Positions 36,621 through 45,888 of a DNA stretch of 64,000 nucleotides are shown here, piece by piece. The translations under genes were made by a program, and so were the position numbers. Source of the DNA: Maribacter sp. (lineage in GTDB: Bacteria > Bacteroidota > Bacteroidia > Flavobacteriales > Flavobacteriaceae); contig JAHENB010000063.1 in assembly GCA_024643345.1 (NCBI GenBank), positions 137,013 to 201,012 on the forward strand. Reading direction: 5' to 3'. Every line of letters begins with the position of its first letter. Within the stretch, counting starts at the first letter, position 1. The notes beneath the pieces were generated by a model that saw only the letters and a program-made list of their open reading frames with translations, did not search any database and was not told the origin of the DNA.

Positions 36621-38927
36621 ATGAACCAAGATTATATTAAAGCCAGTGAATGGTCTATTATTGAAGAGGGTTTTGATAAAGAGCGTGTAAAATCCTCTGA
36701 AAGTCTATTTAGCATAGGCAATGGTGCTATGGGGCAAAGGGCGAATTTCGAAGAGCAGTATACCGGAAAAACTTTTCAGGGCAGTTATATCGCAGGGGTT
36801 TACTATCCCGATAAGACGAGGGTAGGTTGGTGGAAGAACGGCTATCCCGAATATTTCGCCAAAGTATTGAATGCCCCCAATTGGATAGGAATCAATATAA
36901 TAATCGATAATGAGCCTTTCGACCTGAGCAGTTGTCCAAAAGTGGCGCATTTCCGCCGTGAGCTGAACATGAAGGAAGGTTGGTATAAGCGAACCTTTGT
37001 GGCAACACTGCCCACCGGTATCCAATTGGACATCAAGGTCACCCGATTCCTGAGTTTGGAAATTGATGAGGTCGGAGCCATTAAATATGAGGTAAGCCCT
37101 GTTGATTCGGATATAACGATTGAATTCATACCCTATCTGGATAGCGGTATCAAGAACCATGATACCAACTGGGACGATAAATTTTGGAACACTACCAATG
37201 TATTGTCCGATGGCAACCAAGCTTTTATAGAGGCCCATACCATGAAAACCAACTTTGCCACTTGTACTTTTATGCAAGCGCAATTGGTGCAAAACGGGAA
37301 ATCGCTGGGATCGAAGCCCACTGAGCATAAAAAAGAGCAATGGATAGGACTGGGTTACGCCCATCAGTTAAAAAAAGGAGAAACCATTGAACTCCATAAG
37401 TTTGGAGGCTACACCGTGTCGCGCAACCATAAGGCCGCAGATTTGATTTCCGCGGCCAAGAACGCCTTAAAAAAAGCAGTTGATCTAGGCTTTGATGCCC
37501 TGCTCGATAAACAAAGACAGGCTTGGGCCAAAATCTGGGAAATGAGCGATATTACCATTGAAGGTGATGTTAAGGCACAGCAAGGGATTCGTTTTAATAT
37601 TTTCCAGTTGAACCAAACCTATCTGGGCAAAGATAGCAGGTTGAACATTGGGCCAAAAGGATTTACCGGCGAAAAATATGGTGGCAGTACCTATTGGGAT
37701 ACCGAAGCCTATTGCATACCATTTTATATGGCTACCAAAGATCAAAAAGTGGCCAGGAACTTGCTGAAATATCGATACAACCATTTAGAAAAAGCCATCG
37801 AAAACGCAAAGAAACTTGGCTTTAACAATGGCGCGGCCCTTTATCCCATGGTGACCATGAACGGGGAAGAATGCCATAACGAATGGGAAATCACTTTCGA
37901 GGAAATACATCGCAACGGTGCCATTGCCTATGCTATTTTCAACTATTACCGCTTTACGGGCGACTACTCTTATATTCCCGATATGGGACTTGAGGTGCTC
38001 ATAGGAATTGCCCGGTTTTGGAAACAACGGGCCACTTTTTCGACCTACAGAAACCAATATGTTATTCTTGGGGTCACTGGGCCCAATGAGTACGAGAACA
38101 ATGTAAGCAACAATTGGTATACCAACTATTTTGCCAAATGGTGCATCGAATATACGGTCGAACAGTTGCAAAAAGTAAAGGATGGATATCCGGATGACTA
38201 TGACAGGATCATTGGAATTACCAAATTATCCGAAACCGAAACCGATAAATGGAAAGAGGTGGCGGGCAACATGTATTTTCCATATTCCAATGAACACGAC
38301 GTATTCTTACAACAAGATGGGTTTTTAGACAAGGAATTGATCACAGTGGCGAATCTCGATAAAAAAAACCGCCCCATCAATCAAAAATGGAGCTGGGACC
38401 GTATCCTCAGGTCGCCCTATATCAAGCAGGCCGATGTTTTACAGGGTTTTTACTTTTTTGAAGATCATTTTACCCTGGATGAATTGCAAAGGCATTTTGA
38501 TTTTTACGAACCCTTTACGGTACACGAATCATCACTGTCTCCATGTGTCCATAGTATACAAGCGGCCAAATTGGATAGGATGCACCAAGCCTATACCTTT
38601 TATTTGCGGACTTCAAGGTTGGATTTGGACGATTATAACAAAGAAGTCGAGGAGGGCCTGCACATTACTTCTATGGCGGGTACCTGGATGAGCATCGTTG
38701 AAGGTTTTGGCGGCATGCGCATTGTAGATGATAAATTATCTTTTTCACCCAGAATTCCCGAAGAATGGAAGTCTTATTCCTTTAAGGTAAATTTCAGGAA
38801 CCGTATCCTAAAAGTGACGGTAGGGCATGATGGCAATACATTTGAACTGGAAGGCAATCATGAAATGTCGATCCGGGTTAATGGCAAGAGGCTGGTATTG
38901 AACCCCAGCAAGGAAACCCTGTCATAA
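36621..38927 (+). CDS. Glycoside hydrolase family 65 phosphorylase (maltose/kojibiose/trehalose type)
   Basis: A 768-residue inverting GH65 enzyme that probably phosphorolyses an alpha-glucose disaccharide such as maltose to glucose and beta-glucose-1-phosphate. The family acid-catalyst motif is intact, CHNEWEITFEEIHRNGA (about residues 418-434), and KGFTGEKYGGSTYWDTEAYCIPF is the substrate-site block. The C-terminal GTWMSIVEGFGGMR and a small beta domain close the protein. I start at the ATG at 36621 (MNQDYIKASEWSIIEEGF); the frame is open to a TTG at 36540 but the added residues do not look like the family. No signal peptide, so cytoplasmic. Which disaccharide it prefers cannot be settled by eye. 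Confidence 0.92.
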   Translation: MNQDYIKASEWSIIEEGFDKERVKSSESLFSIGNGAMGQRANFEEQYTGKTFQGSYIAGVYYPDKTRVGWWKNGYPEYFAKVLNAPNWIGINIIIDNEPFDLSSCPKVAHFRRELNMKEGWYKRTFVATLPTGIQLDIKVTRFLSLEIDEVGAIKYEVSPVDSDITIEFIPYLDSGIKNHDTNWDDKFWNTTNVLSDGNQAFIEAHTMKTNFATCTFMQAQLVQNGKSLGSKPTEHKKEQWIGLGYAHQLKKGETIELHKFGGYTVSRNHKAADLISAAKNALKKAVDLGFDALLDKQRQAWAKIWEMSDITIEGDVKAQQGIRFNIFQLNQTYLGKDSRLNIGPKGFTGEKYGGSTYWDTEAYCIPFYMATKDQKVARNLLKYRYNHLEKAIENAKKLGFNNGAALYPMVTMNGEECHNEWEITFEEIHRNGAIAYAIFNYYRFTGDYSYIPDMGLEVLIGIARFWKQRATFSTYRNQYVILGVTGPNEYENNVSNNWYTNYFAKWCIEYTVEQLQKVKDGYPDDYDRIIGITKLSETETDKWKEVAGNMYFPYSNEHDVFLQQDGFLDKELITVANLDKKNRPINQKWSWDRILRSPYIKQADVLQGFYFFEDHFTLDELQRHFDFYEPFTVHESSLSPCVHSIQAAKLDRMHQAYTFYLRTSRLDLDDYNKEVEEGLHITSMAGTWMSIVEGFGGMRIVDDKLSFSPRIPEEWKSYSFKVNFRNRILKVTVGHDGNTFELEGNHEMSIRVNGKRLVLNPSKETLS

Positions 38928-38930
38928 AGT

Positions 38931-40799
38931 ATGGGGAAAGTCGGTATCCATACCGGATTGGCCATAATCTTGTCATTATTGGGATGTAAAATGGAAATGA
39001 ACGAAATGGACGAAAGGCAACAGGGCAAAAAAAAGGAGGTGGTTTACCAGGTGTTCACCCGACTTTTTGGAAACATCAATACCAATAACAAGCCCTGGGG
39101 CACGATAGAAGAAAACGGAGTGGGCAAATTCTCCGATTTTACAGAGGAGGCCCTCAAGGAAATCAAAGATTTGGGCATTACGCATATATGGTATACCGGG
39201 GTGCCGCATCATGCCCTGATTACCGATTATACGTCCTATGACATTTCAAACGACGATCCCGATATCGTCAAAGGCCGGGCCGGATCCCCTTATGCGGTTA
39301 AGGATTATTATAATGTAAATCCTGATCTGGCCGATGACCCCGGTCAACGATTGGAAGAATTTAAGGCCTTGGTCGCGCGTACCCATAAGATCGGTTTAAA
39401 AGTGTTGATCGATATCGTGCCCAACCATGTGGCCCGACACTATGATGGAAAATCAACGGTCCCTGGCAAAGATGCTTTTGGAAAAACAGATGATGCTTCG
39501 GTTTCCTATGCCCGTGACAATAACTTTTATTACATCCCCAATGAGGCTTTTAGGGTGCCTATTTGGAGAAACGGCTATCTTCCTTTGGGAGGTGCCGATC
39601 ATCCTTTGCTGGACGGAAAATTTGACGAGAGTCCAGCGAAGTGGACGGGCAATGGTTCCCGTTTGGCACAACCCGACACCAACGATTGGTACGAAACCGT
39701 GAAAATCAATTATGGGGTGAGACCCGACGGCAGTTATGATTTTGAACAACTTCCAGAGGACTTTCAAACCAAAGACCATACCGATCATTTTCAATTTTGG
39801 AAAGATAAAGAGGTGCCCGATTCTTGGCTAAAAGTCAAGGATATCGCAGTATTCTGGCTTGACATGGGGGTGGATGGTTTTCGGTTTGATATGGCCGAAA
39901 TGGTACCGGTCGAATTTTGGAGCTATTTGAATTCCCATATCAAGAACAAGAGCCCCGATGCCTTTCTGCTTGCCGAAGTCTACAATCCGGGCTTATATCG
40001 GTCATACATTCATATGGGAAAAATGGATTATCTCTATGATAAGGTCGAACTTTATGATTCTTTGAAGCACATTATGCAGGGGCATGGATGGACCGACCAT
40101 ATACCTAAAGTACAGGAGGGTCTTAAAGATATAGAACACCATATGCTGCACTTTCTCGAAAACCATGACGAGCAAAGAATTGCCAGTCCCGAATTTGCCG
40201 GCGATGCGAAAAGGGGAAAACCGGCCATGGTGGTTTCGGCCACCATCAGCACTTCCCCAACGATGATTTATTTCGGTCAAGAAGTCGGCGAACCGGGCGC
40301 TGAGGATGCCGGTTTCGGAAAGCCTTCAAGAACTTCAATTTTCGATTATATCGGGGTGCCACACCACCAACGATGGGTCAATGGCAAAAAATTTGACGGC
40401 GGGCAACTGGGCAAAGATGAAATGGCACTCCGGGATTTTTACAAGCGTCTATTGAATTTTACGGTACACAGCGACGCATTAATGGGCGAATATCAAGACA
40501 TCCATTACTACAACAGGGACCATACGGAATTCTATAATCATCGGGTACTCTCTTTCGTTCGCTGGTCCGATTCGGAAAAACTGATCATTGTTTCCAATTT
40601 CGATACTAACGAAACCTATGGGTTCGAGCTTAAAGTTCCAGGAGAGATCATCCAGATCTGGGGTCTGGGGAGCGGTCATTATACTATAACCGATATGCTG
40701 TATGGCGGCAATGCACTGTTGCGCGTTGAAAACGGCATTGGAAAAATCGACATTCGCCTGAATCCTTTGGAGTCATTCATATTTAAAATTAAACCATAG
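38931..40799 (+). CDS. Alpha-amylase family (GH13) lipoprotein
   Basis: A 622-residue GH13 enzyme with a lipoprotein signal (LSLLGC, Cys19), so probably periplasmic or surface-exposed. The barrel carries the four GH13 regions: DIVPNHVARH, VDGFRFDMAEM with nucleophile Asp320, LLAEVYNP with acid/base Glu349, and FLENHDEQR with the stabilising Asp413. The start VVYQVFTRLFGN followed by THIWYTGVPHHA is common in Bacteroidota maltogenic or neopullulanase-like enzymes. It would cut alpha-1,4-glucans to maltose-sized products for the GH65 enzyme encoded three bases upstream. A strong terminator follows, closing the operon. Confidence 0.93.
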   Translation: MGKVGIHTGLAIILSLLGCKMEMNEMDERQQGKKKEVVYQVFTRLFGNINTNNKPWGTIEENGVGKFSDFTEEALKEIKDLGITHIWYTGVPHHALITDYTSYDISNDDPDIVKGRAGSPYAVKDYYNVNPDLADDPGQRLEEFKALVARTHKIGLKVLIDIVPNHVARHYDGKSTVPGKDAFGKTDDASVSYARDNNFYYIPNEAFRVPIWRNGYLPLGGADHPLLDGKFDESPAKWTGNGSRLAQPDTNDWYETVKINYGVRPDGSYDFEQLPEDFQTKDHTDHFQFWKDKEVPDSWLKVKDIAVFWLDMGVDGFRFDMAEMVPVEFWSYLNSHIKNKSPDAFLLAEVYNPGLYRSYIHMGKMDYLYDKVELYDSLKHIMQGHGWTDHIPKVQEGLKDIEHHMLHFLENHDEQRIASPEFAGDAKRGKPAMVVSATISTSPTMIYFGQEVGEPGAEDAGFGKPSRTSIFDYIGVPHHQRWVNGKKFDGGQLGKDEMALRDFYKRLLNFTVHSDALMGEYQDIHYYNRDHTEFYNHRVLSFVRWSDSEKLIIVSNFDTNETYGFELKVPGEIIQIWGLGSGHYTITDMLYGGNALLRVENGIGKIDIRLNPLESFIFKIKP

Positions 40800-40800
40800 A

Positions 40801-40830
40801 AAAGCCCTTGGATTTTCCAAGGGCTTTTTT
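40801..40830 (+). terminator. Strong intrinsic terminator after the GH13 gene
   Basis: Perfect 11-base arms AAAGCCCTTGG (40801-40811) and CCAAGGGCTTT (40817-40827), a five-base loop and a T-run to 40830, starting one base after the GH13 stop. The A-run on the other side would also let it serve the convergent membrane-protein gene. Confidence 0.93.
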
Positions 40831-40848
40831 AGCGGTCAAAGGCCTCAA

Positions 40849-41271
40849 TCAACTTTTCTTAACGGCCGTTGCCTTGTAGACTATGGCAATAATGGCCCCG
40901 ATAATGCCGTAGAATACGATTTCAATGACCGCTTCGGCAATATATCCGGTCAAATCCATCATTTCTGTGGTGCCATAATTGAGCAATCCCATACCCAGGC
41001 CGGTGAACACACCGATCCAAACACCAAATTGAAAACCTTCCTTGGCACTGTGAATACCTCTCGCCCATTTTCCATAAACCGAGCTAAGGGCGAATACGCC
41101 GATCAAATTGCCCAATGCAATAAATAACATATCGGGCGTTTCCTTCATTACGTTTTTCAACGCATGTGCTTCAAAAAAATCTGCTGTGGCAATGCCCCAA
41201 ATGGCATAACCCAACAGAAACATAACTGCGAAACCGGCCAAAGTGGCCAGTAAATTCTGTTTTGTGAACAT
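40849..41271 (-). CDS. Small integral membrane protein, function unknown
   Basis: A 140-residue protein with four hydrophobic segments (about residues 8-28, 48-64, 82-102 and 112-134) and short loops; no catalytic or ligand motif is visible. Segments such as FGVWIGVFTGLGMGLLNYG and AVIEIVFYGIIGAIIAIVYK are glycine-rich, as in small channel- or transporter-like proteins. It resembles the general shape of small DUF-type membrane proteins in Bacteroidota, but I do not assign a family. It stands alone, convergent with the GH13 operon and divergent from the phosphodiesterase gene. Confidence 0.75.
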   Translation of the reverse strand: MFTKQNLLATLAGFAVMFLLGYAIWGIATADFFEAHALKNVMKETPDMLFIALGNLIGVFALSSVYGKWARGIHSAKEGFQFGVWIGVFTGLGMGLLNYGTTEMMDLTGYIAEAVIEIVFYGIIGAIIAIVYKATAVKKS

Positions 41272-41421
41272 AGTTTTTAATTTTTAATTGGTTGTTGTCT
41301 GCTAAAGTTAAACAAAAAGAATTTATAAATCTTGCCCACAAAACGCTTATTCTCTTGATTAAAAGTTGATTAGGCAATTAATCAAAATGTTTTGGAACCC
41401 TTTATTTATCGGCAACTAATT

Positions 41422-41451
41422 TTTGGTTTGTTGAACCCCTACGTATATTTG
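41422..41451 (+). promoter_or_regulatory. Promoter for the glycerophosphodiester phosphodiesterase gene
   Basis: TTTG (41422-41425), an 18-base spacer, then TATATTTG (41444-41451), matching both elements of the Flavobacterium consensus. It lies 29 bases upstream of the ATG at 41481. Confidence 0.65.
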
Positions 41452-41480
41452 TGTTTATGAATAACCTTAATTAAGTGGAA

Positions 41481-42224
41481 ATGAGATTTTTTGGTGTACT
41501 ACTTTCGTTATTTTTATGTTTTGGTTGTAAACAGATGGACAAAACCTTGGTAATCGGACATAGGGGTGCAATGGGTCATGAAACCGAAAACACCCTCGCA
41601 TCCATTCAAAAGGCAATGGATCTAGGTGTCGACGGTATCGAAATTGATGTTTTTAAAATTGCCAGTGGGGAAATTGTGGTTTTCCATGATGATACCGTAG
41701 AACGACTTACCAACGGTGGGGGCAAAATTGAAGCTTTTAATATTTATGATCTTAAGAAACTGATTTTGGATGGGGGCCATCAAATTCCAATGCTGCAGGA
41801 GGTTCTGAAGTTGATCGATAATAAGGCAAGGTTGAATATAGAACTTAAAGGTAAGGATACGGCCGACAGGGTAAATTTCATTATGCAATACTACATCAAA
41901 GAAAGGGGTTGGTCACCGGAAAACTTTCTGATCTCCAGTTTCAAATGGGATGAACTCCGCGAAATGCGGCGGATCAATCCCGATGTGGCCATAGCAATTT
42001 TAACCGAAGAAGACCCCTTGGATGCGCTTCCCGTTGCTAAGGAACTGCGTGCTGAAGCCATCAATCCAAATTACAGGACTTTGAACAAGGAGGTCGCCGA
42101 TAAAATTCATGATGAAGGTTTTAAGATCTATACCTGGACGGTAAATGAACCCAGCGATATTGCTTCGGTCAAGGCGTTGTCGGTAGATGGGATTATTACA
42201 AATTTTCCAGAACGGGTACGTTGA
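41481..42224 (+). CDS. Glycerophosphodiester phosphodiesterase (GDPD family), lipoprotein
   Basis: Hydrolyses glycerophosphodiesters to glycerol-3-phosphate and an alcohol. The GDPD motifs are clear: GHRGAMGHETENT (catalytic His-Arg), IEIDVFKIASGEIVVFHDDTVERLTNG (metal Glu/Asp and second catalytic His), NIELKGKD, and the C-terminal YTWTVNEPSDIASVKALSVDGIITNFPE. I start at ATG 41481 rather than the GTG two codons earlier. The N-terminus MRFFGVLLSLFLCFGC is a lipoprotein signal with Cys16, so it should act in the envelope. The next gene overlaps its stop codon. Confidence 0.93.
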   Translation: MRFFGVLLSLFLCFGCKQMDKTLVIGHRGAMGHETENTLASIQKAMDLGVDGIEIDVFKIASGEIVVFHDDTVERLTNGGGKIEAFNIYDLKKLILDGGHQIPMLQEVLKLIDNKARLNIELKGKDTADRVNFIMQYYIKERGWSPENFLISSFKWDELREMRRINPDVAIAILTEEDPLDALPVAKELRAEAINPNYRTLNKEVADKIHDEGFKIYTWTVNEPSDIASVKALSVDGIITNFPERVR

Positions 42225-43498
42225 ACTACGATGTCATCATCATAGGAGGGGGTGCAGCGGGCTTTTATTCGGCAATCCATATCGCTGAGGCCAATCCTCG
42301 AATGAGGATAGCCATTTTCGAAAGGGGTAAATCGGTATTGGAAAAAGTGAAGGTTTCGGGCGGTGGGCGATGTAATGTTACCCATGCCGAATTCGATCCC
42401 GGCGAAATGGTCAATAATTATCCTAGGGGCGCCAAGGAACTCTTGGGCCCTTTTCACACCTACTGTAGTGGTGATACGGTTGCCTTTTTTGAAAAAAGGG
42501 GTATACCTTTAAAAATTGAGTCCGATGGCAGAATGTTCCCAACCAGCAATTCTTCACAGACCATTATCGATTTTTTTATAAAGGAGACCGAGCGATTGGG
42601 CGTAGCGATACTGCGGCACAGCTCGGTAGTCGATATACAACCGATACCCGATAGCAGCCATAGTTGGCAAGTCAAGACCATCAAAGCAACTTACGAGGCC
42701 AAAAAAGTGCTTGTAGCTACCGGAAGCAACCCCAAAATATGGAATTTATTGGAACAATTGGGCCATACCATTGAGCCGCCTGTTCCTTCTTTGTTTACCT
42801 TCAACATAAAGGATGAAAGAATCGGTGGCATTCCTGGTGTTAGCACTTTGGCTTACGTTGAGATTTTGGCAAAAAGGGCATTCAATCCAAAAATCACGAT
42901 ACAATTAAAGAGCCAAAAGACCGATCAGGTGTTGATGTCGGCCCAAGGACCAATATTGGTCACCCATTGGGGACTGAGTGGGCCGGCCATTTTAAAATTA
43001 TCGGCATGGGGCGCCAAACTCTTGAACGAATACAACTATTCCTTTAGGATTAGGATAAATTGGCTTCCGGAGTTCAATATGGGATCGGTTTTGTCCTATC
43101 TTATGGAAATCAAGGAAATTGAGCCAAAAAAAACGGTATTACGTACCAAGGCCTTACAGATTCCCAGAAGGTTGTGGACCAATCTGGCCAGGGCCGCGGG
43201 TATCGATGAAGAAACCAAGTGGGCAACAGTGAATAAAGCACAGTTGCAAAAATTTGCCGATCAATTGACACAATGCGAATTCAACGTAGAGGGCAAAAGT
43301 ACTTTCAAAGAAGAATTCGTCACTGCGGGCGGGGTTGATCTTAAAGAAATCAATTTTAAGTCCTACGAAAGCAAGCTGCTTCCCAATCTTTTTTTTGCCG
43401 GCGAGGTCATCAACGTGGATGCCATTACGGGAGGGTTCAACTTTCAAAACGCGTGGACAAGTGCCTATATCGCGGCAAAGACAATGTGCATCGATTGA
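42221..43498 (+). CDS. HI0933-family NAD(P)/FAD-dependent oxidoreductase
   Basis: A 425-residue flavoprotein of the HI0933/YhiN family, whose reaction is not well defined. The FAD-binding loop is at the very N-terminus (YDVIIIGGGAAGFYSAIHIAE), followed by the family signature KVKVSGGGRCNVTHAE. Later come GPILVTHWGLSGPAILKLSAWGA and a C-terminal FFAGEVINVDAITGGFNFQNAWTSAYIAA FAD motif. The start is TTG at 42221, inside the upstream stop (TTGA overlap). There is no ATG or GTG between it and the FAD motif, so a TTG start is required. It is translationally coupled to the phosphodiesterase gene. Confidence 0.92.
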   Translation: MNYDVIIIGGGAAGFYSAIHIAEANPRMRIAIFERGKSVLEKVKVSGGGRCNVTHAEFDPGEMVNNYPRGAKELLGPFHTYCSGDTVAFFEKRGIPLKIESDGRMFPTSNSSQTIIDFFIKETERLGVAILRHSSVVDIQPIPDSSHSWQVKTIKATYEAKKVLVATGSNPKIWNLLEQLGHTIEPPVPSLFTFNIKDERIGGIPGVSTLAYVEILAKRAFNPKITIQLKSQKTDQVLMSAQGPILVTHWGLSGPAILKLSAWGAKLLNEYNYSFRIRINWLPEFNMGSVLSYLMEIKEIEPKKTVLRTKALQIPRRLWTNLARAAGIDEETKWATVNKAQLQKFADQLTQCEFNVEGKSTFKEEFVTAGGVDLKEINFKSYESKLLPNLFFAGEVINVDAITGGFNFQNAWTSAYIAAKTMCID

Positions 43499-43582
43499 GA
43501 TGCCCTTGATTGGCTGTTGGCACTTAGGCCCTATTGTTTGTAATGACCTTAAGTTGCCTTTGAAATCAAATCATATTGTAAA

Positions 43583-44131
43583 ATGACAACTTTTATTGCT
43601 TTGTTACGAGGCATCAATGTAAGTGGCCATAAGAAGATCAAGATGGAAGAACTGCGTAAAATGATGGTTGACCTGGGATTCGGAGCGGTCACCACCTATA
43701 TCCAAAGCGGTAATATCGTGTTCGAGGCAAAAATATCGGAGACCCAAATCTTGCAGCGAAAAATCAAGCAGCATATCGAAAAGAGCTTTGGCCACGAAGT
43801 GCCCGTTTTAGTGCTAACCGTCAAGGAATTATCTCTAATTATAGAACGAAATTCCAACCTTGATGTCGATGTAATCGACCAAAACAATTTGTACTATGTT
43901 TTGCTGTTCAATAGACCCGACCAAGAAAGTATGGTGGCCCTCAGAAATGAAAAGTTCGACGGTGAGCGGTTTATGATGGCAACCGATTGTGTTTATTTAT
44001 TCTGTAAAAATGGATATGGCAGGGCCAAACTAAACAACAATCTGGTGGAAAGAAAATTAAAGGTGCAGGCGACAACAAGAAGCCATAAGACGATGCTAAA
44101 ACTTCTTGAAATTTCAAAAACAGTTTCTTAG
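43583..44131 (+). CDS. DUF1697 family protein
   Basis: A 182-residue cytoplasmic protein of the DUF1697 family, function unknown. The family core is recognisable: TFIALLRGINVSGHKKIKMEELRKMMVDLGFGAVTTYIQSGNIVFEAK at the start, a central VPVLVLTVKEL segment and the closing YGRAKLNNNLVERKLKVQATTRSHKTMLKLLEI. It sits 84 bases after the HI0933-type gene and converges on tspO with a small hairpin between. Confidence 0.9.
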   Translation: MTTFIALLRGINVSGHKKIKMEELRKMMVDLGFGAVTTYIQSGNIVFEAKISETQILQRKIKQHIEKSFGHEVPVLVLTVKELSLIIERNSNLDVDVIDQNNLYYVLLFNRPDQESMVALRNEKFDGERFMMATDCVYLFCKNGYGRAKLNNNLVERKLKVQATTRSHKTMLKLLEISKTVS

Positions 44132-44148
44132 CATGGCAAAGAGCCATG
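44132..44148. terminator. Hairpin between convergent genes, possible weak terminator
   Basis: CATGGC (44132-44137) and GCCATG (44143-44148) form a perfect six-base stem with a five-base loop directly after the DUF1697 stop. There is no T-run, so a terminator role is uncertain. Confidence 0.3.
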
Positions 44149-44176
44149 GATGATCGCAAAAGAAAATGAACCAGAT

Positions 44177-44650
44177 TTAATTCAATTCCCAAATCTTGTA
44201 GTTCAAAACGGTGGCAAAACAAACCCAAAGCAAATAAGGCACCATCAAAAGGGCCGCCAAACTGCTCACTACCCTGAACCATTTGATGGTCTGTAGCAGC
44301 ATAATCACAAGGGCAAGTATAATGATCAATGCCCAAAACGGTTGCCGAAAACCAAAAAAGACAATGCTCCATGCGGCATTCAACAGCAATTGAAAACCAA
44401 AGTGGTACAAGGCGGTCTTAACCCAAATATGGTAAAAGCCTTTGGCCCATACGATTCCGGCGGCAATGCCCATCATAACATACAAAAGGGTCCAGACCGG
44501 GGCGAAAATCCAATTGGGCGGATTAAAACTGGGCTTGTTCAAGCCTAAATACCAATCGTTGACGGAGCTCTGGGTCGCAAAACTTGAGAGGAAACCTATG
44601 ACCAGGCAAACGGAGACCGCTAGGGCGATATAACCAAGTTTTTTTTTCAA
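44177..44650 (-). CDS. TspO/MBR family protein
   Basis: A 157-residue five-helix membrane protein of the tryptophan-rich sensory protein / peripheral benzodiazepine receptor family, which binds porphyrins and related ligands. Family signatures are WYLGLNKPSFNPPNWIFAPVWTLLYVMMGIAAGIVW and FQLLLNAAWSIVFFGFRQPFWALIIIL, with the conserved Trp and Asn residues. Length is standard. It diverges from mvaD across 95 bases. Confidence 0.93.
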   Translation of the reverse strand: MKKKLGYIALAVSVCLVIGFLSSFATQSSVNDWYLGLNKPSFNPPNWIFAPVWTLLYVMMGIAAGIVWAKGFYHIWVKTALYHFGFQLLLNAAWSIVFFGFRQPFWALIIILALVIMLLQTIKWFRVVSSLAALLMVPYLLWVCFATVLNYKIWELN

Positions 44651-44721
44651 TTGAGTTGGGATTACTCCTCCTAAAATAGTGAATTAATTCATTGACTGCC
44701 GCTGCGAAGTTGCTTAAAACC

Positions 44722-44729
44722 TATCTTTG
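44722..44729 (+). promoter_or_regulatory. Promoter -7 element for mvaD
   Basis: TATCTTTG, an exact TAnnTTTG match 16 bases before the mvaD ATG, implying a very short leader. No TTG lies at 17-23 bases upstream (nearest at 9 and 27). Confidence 0.5.
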
Positions 44730-44745
44730 TAAAAAATTTGGTTCG

Positions 44746-45828
44746 ATGATCGGAAAAGTGTTTGTTTCCCCAACTTATGATGCATCGGTAACGGAAGGGT
44801 TCACAAAATGGAAAGCGCCAAGCAATATTGCCTTGGTCAAATATTGGGGCAAATATGCCGAACAAATACCCGCCAACCCTTCATTGAGCTTTACTTTGAG
44901 CACCTGCGCTACCACCACCTCCATCGCATATCGAAAATTGTCAAAACCTTCCAAAACCTACAGCTACGAATTCTTTTTTGCTGGAAAAACGAAGGATACG
45001 TTTAGGCCCAAAATCGATGCTTTTTTCAACCGCATAGCCGGGTATATGCCCTTTTTAAAGCAATATCATTTTAAGATCGACTCTTTCAATTCCTTTCCCC
45101 ATAGCAGCGGTATCGCTTCATCGGCCAGCGGGATGGCCGCTTTGGCACTTTGCCTAATGGAACTTGAAAAGCAGCTGAACCCCCAGATGGAGGAGGATTA
45201 TTTTTACAGAAAAGCATCTTTTTTGGCACGTCTTGGCTCCGGTAGCGCTTGCAGGAGCATTGAAGGCGATTTGGTGCTTTGGGGCGCACATCAAGAGTTA
45301 CAGGGAAGTTCGAACCTGTATGGGATCAAATATCCCAGCCCGGTCCACGAACACTTCAAAAACTACCATGACACGATTTTATTGGTAGATAAGGGGCAAA
45401 AAACGGTCAGTAGTACGGTGGGCCATAATTTAATGAAAGACCACCCGTTTGCCGAACAACGCTTCGACCAAGCGCATCAAAATCTGACGAAATTAAAGGC
45501 TACCTTAGAATCGGGAAACCTGGAACAATTTATTGAAATTGTAGAAAGTGAGGCTTTGACATTACATGCCATGATGTTGACCAGCGTGCCGTATTTCATT
45601 CTAATGAAACCCAACACGCTTGAAATCATCAATAAAATATGGGCTTTTAGAGCAGCTACCAAAACCCATGTCTGCTTTACTTTGGATGCGGGGGCCAATG
45701 TTCATGTGCTATATCCGGAGTTCGAAAAGAAGGAAGTTTATGAATTTATTAAAAATGAACTCGTTGTATATTGTGAAAACGGACAGTATATTTGCGATCA
45801 AATTGGTTTTGGTGCGAAAAAGATGTAA
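44746..45828 (+). CDS. mvaD: Diphosphomevalonate decarboxylase
   Basis: ATP-dependent conversion of mevalonate-5-diphosphate to isopentenyl diphosphate, the last step of the mevalonate pathway. GHMP-family features are KWKAPSNIALVKYWGKY near the N-terminus, the phosphate loop NSFPHSSGIASSASGMAALALCL, the conserved GSGSACRS-type segment (LARLGSGSACRSIEGDLVLW) and TLDAGANVHVLYP near the C-terminus with the catalytic Asp-containing block. I start at ATG 44746 (360 residues); the frame is open to a TTG at 44692 but that lies upstream of the promoter element. The next gene encodes a mevalonate-kinase-like protein. Confidence 0.95.
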   Translation: MIGKVFVSPTYDASVTEGFTKWKAPSNIALVKYWGKYAEQIPANPSLSFTLSTCATTTSIAYRKLSKPSKTYSYEFFFAGKTKDTFRPKIDAFFNRIAGYMPFLKQYHFKIDSFNSFPHSSGIASSASGMAALALCLMELEKQLNPQMEEDYFYRKASFLARLGSGSACRSIEGDLVLWGAHQELQGSSNLYGIKYPSPVHEHFKNYHDTILLVDKGQKTVSSTVGHNLMKDHPFAEQRFDQAHQNLTKLKATLESGNLEQFIEIVESEALTLHAMMLTSVPYFILMKPNTLEIINKIWAFRAATKTHVCFTLDAGANVHVLYPEFEKKEVYEFIKNELVVYCENGQYICDQIGFGAKKM

Positions 45829-45888
45829 CTTTTAATCATAATATAGTGCCGAAAGCGTTATATATGCGTTCCAATTCGACAATATCAA

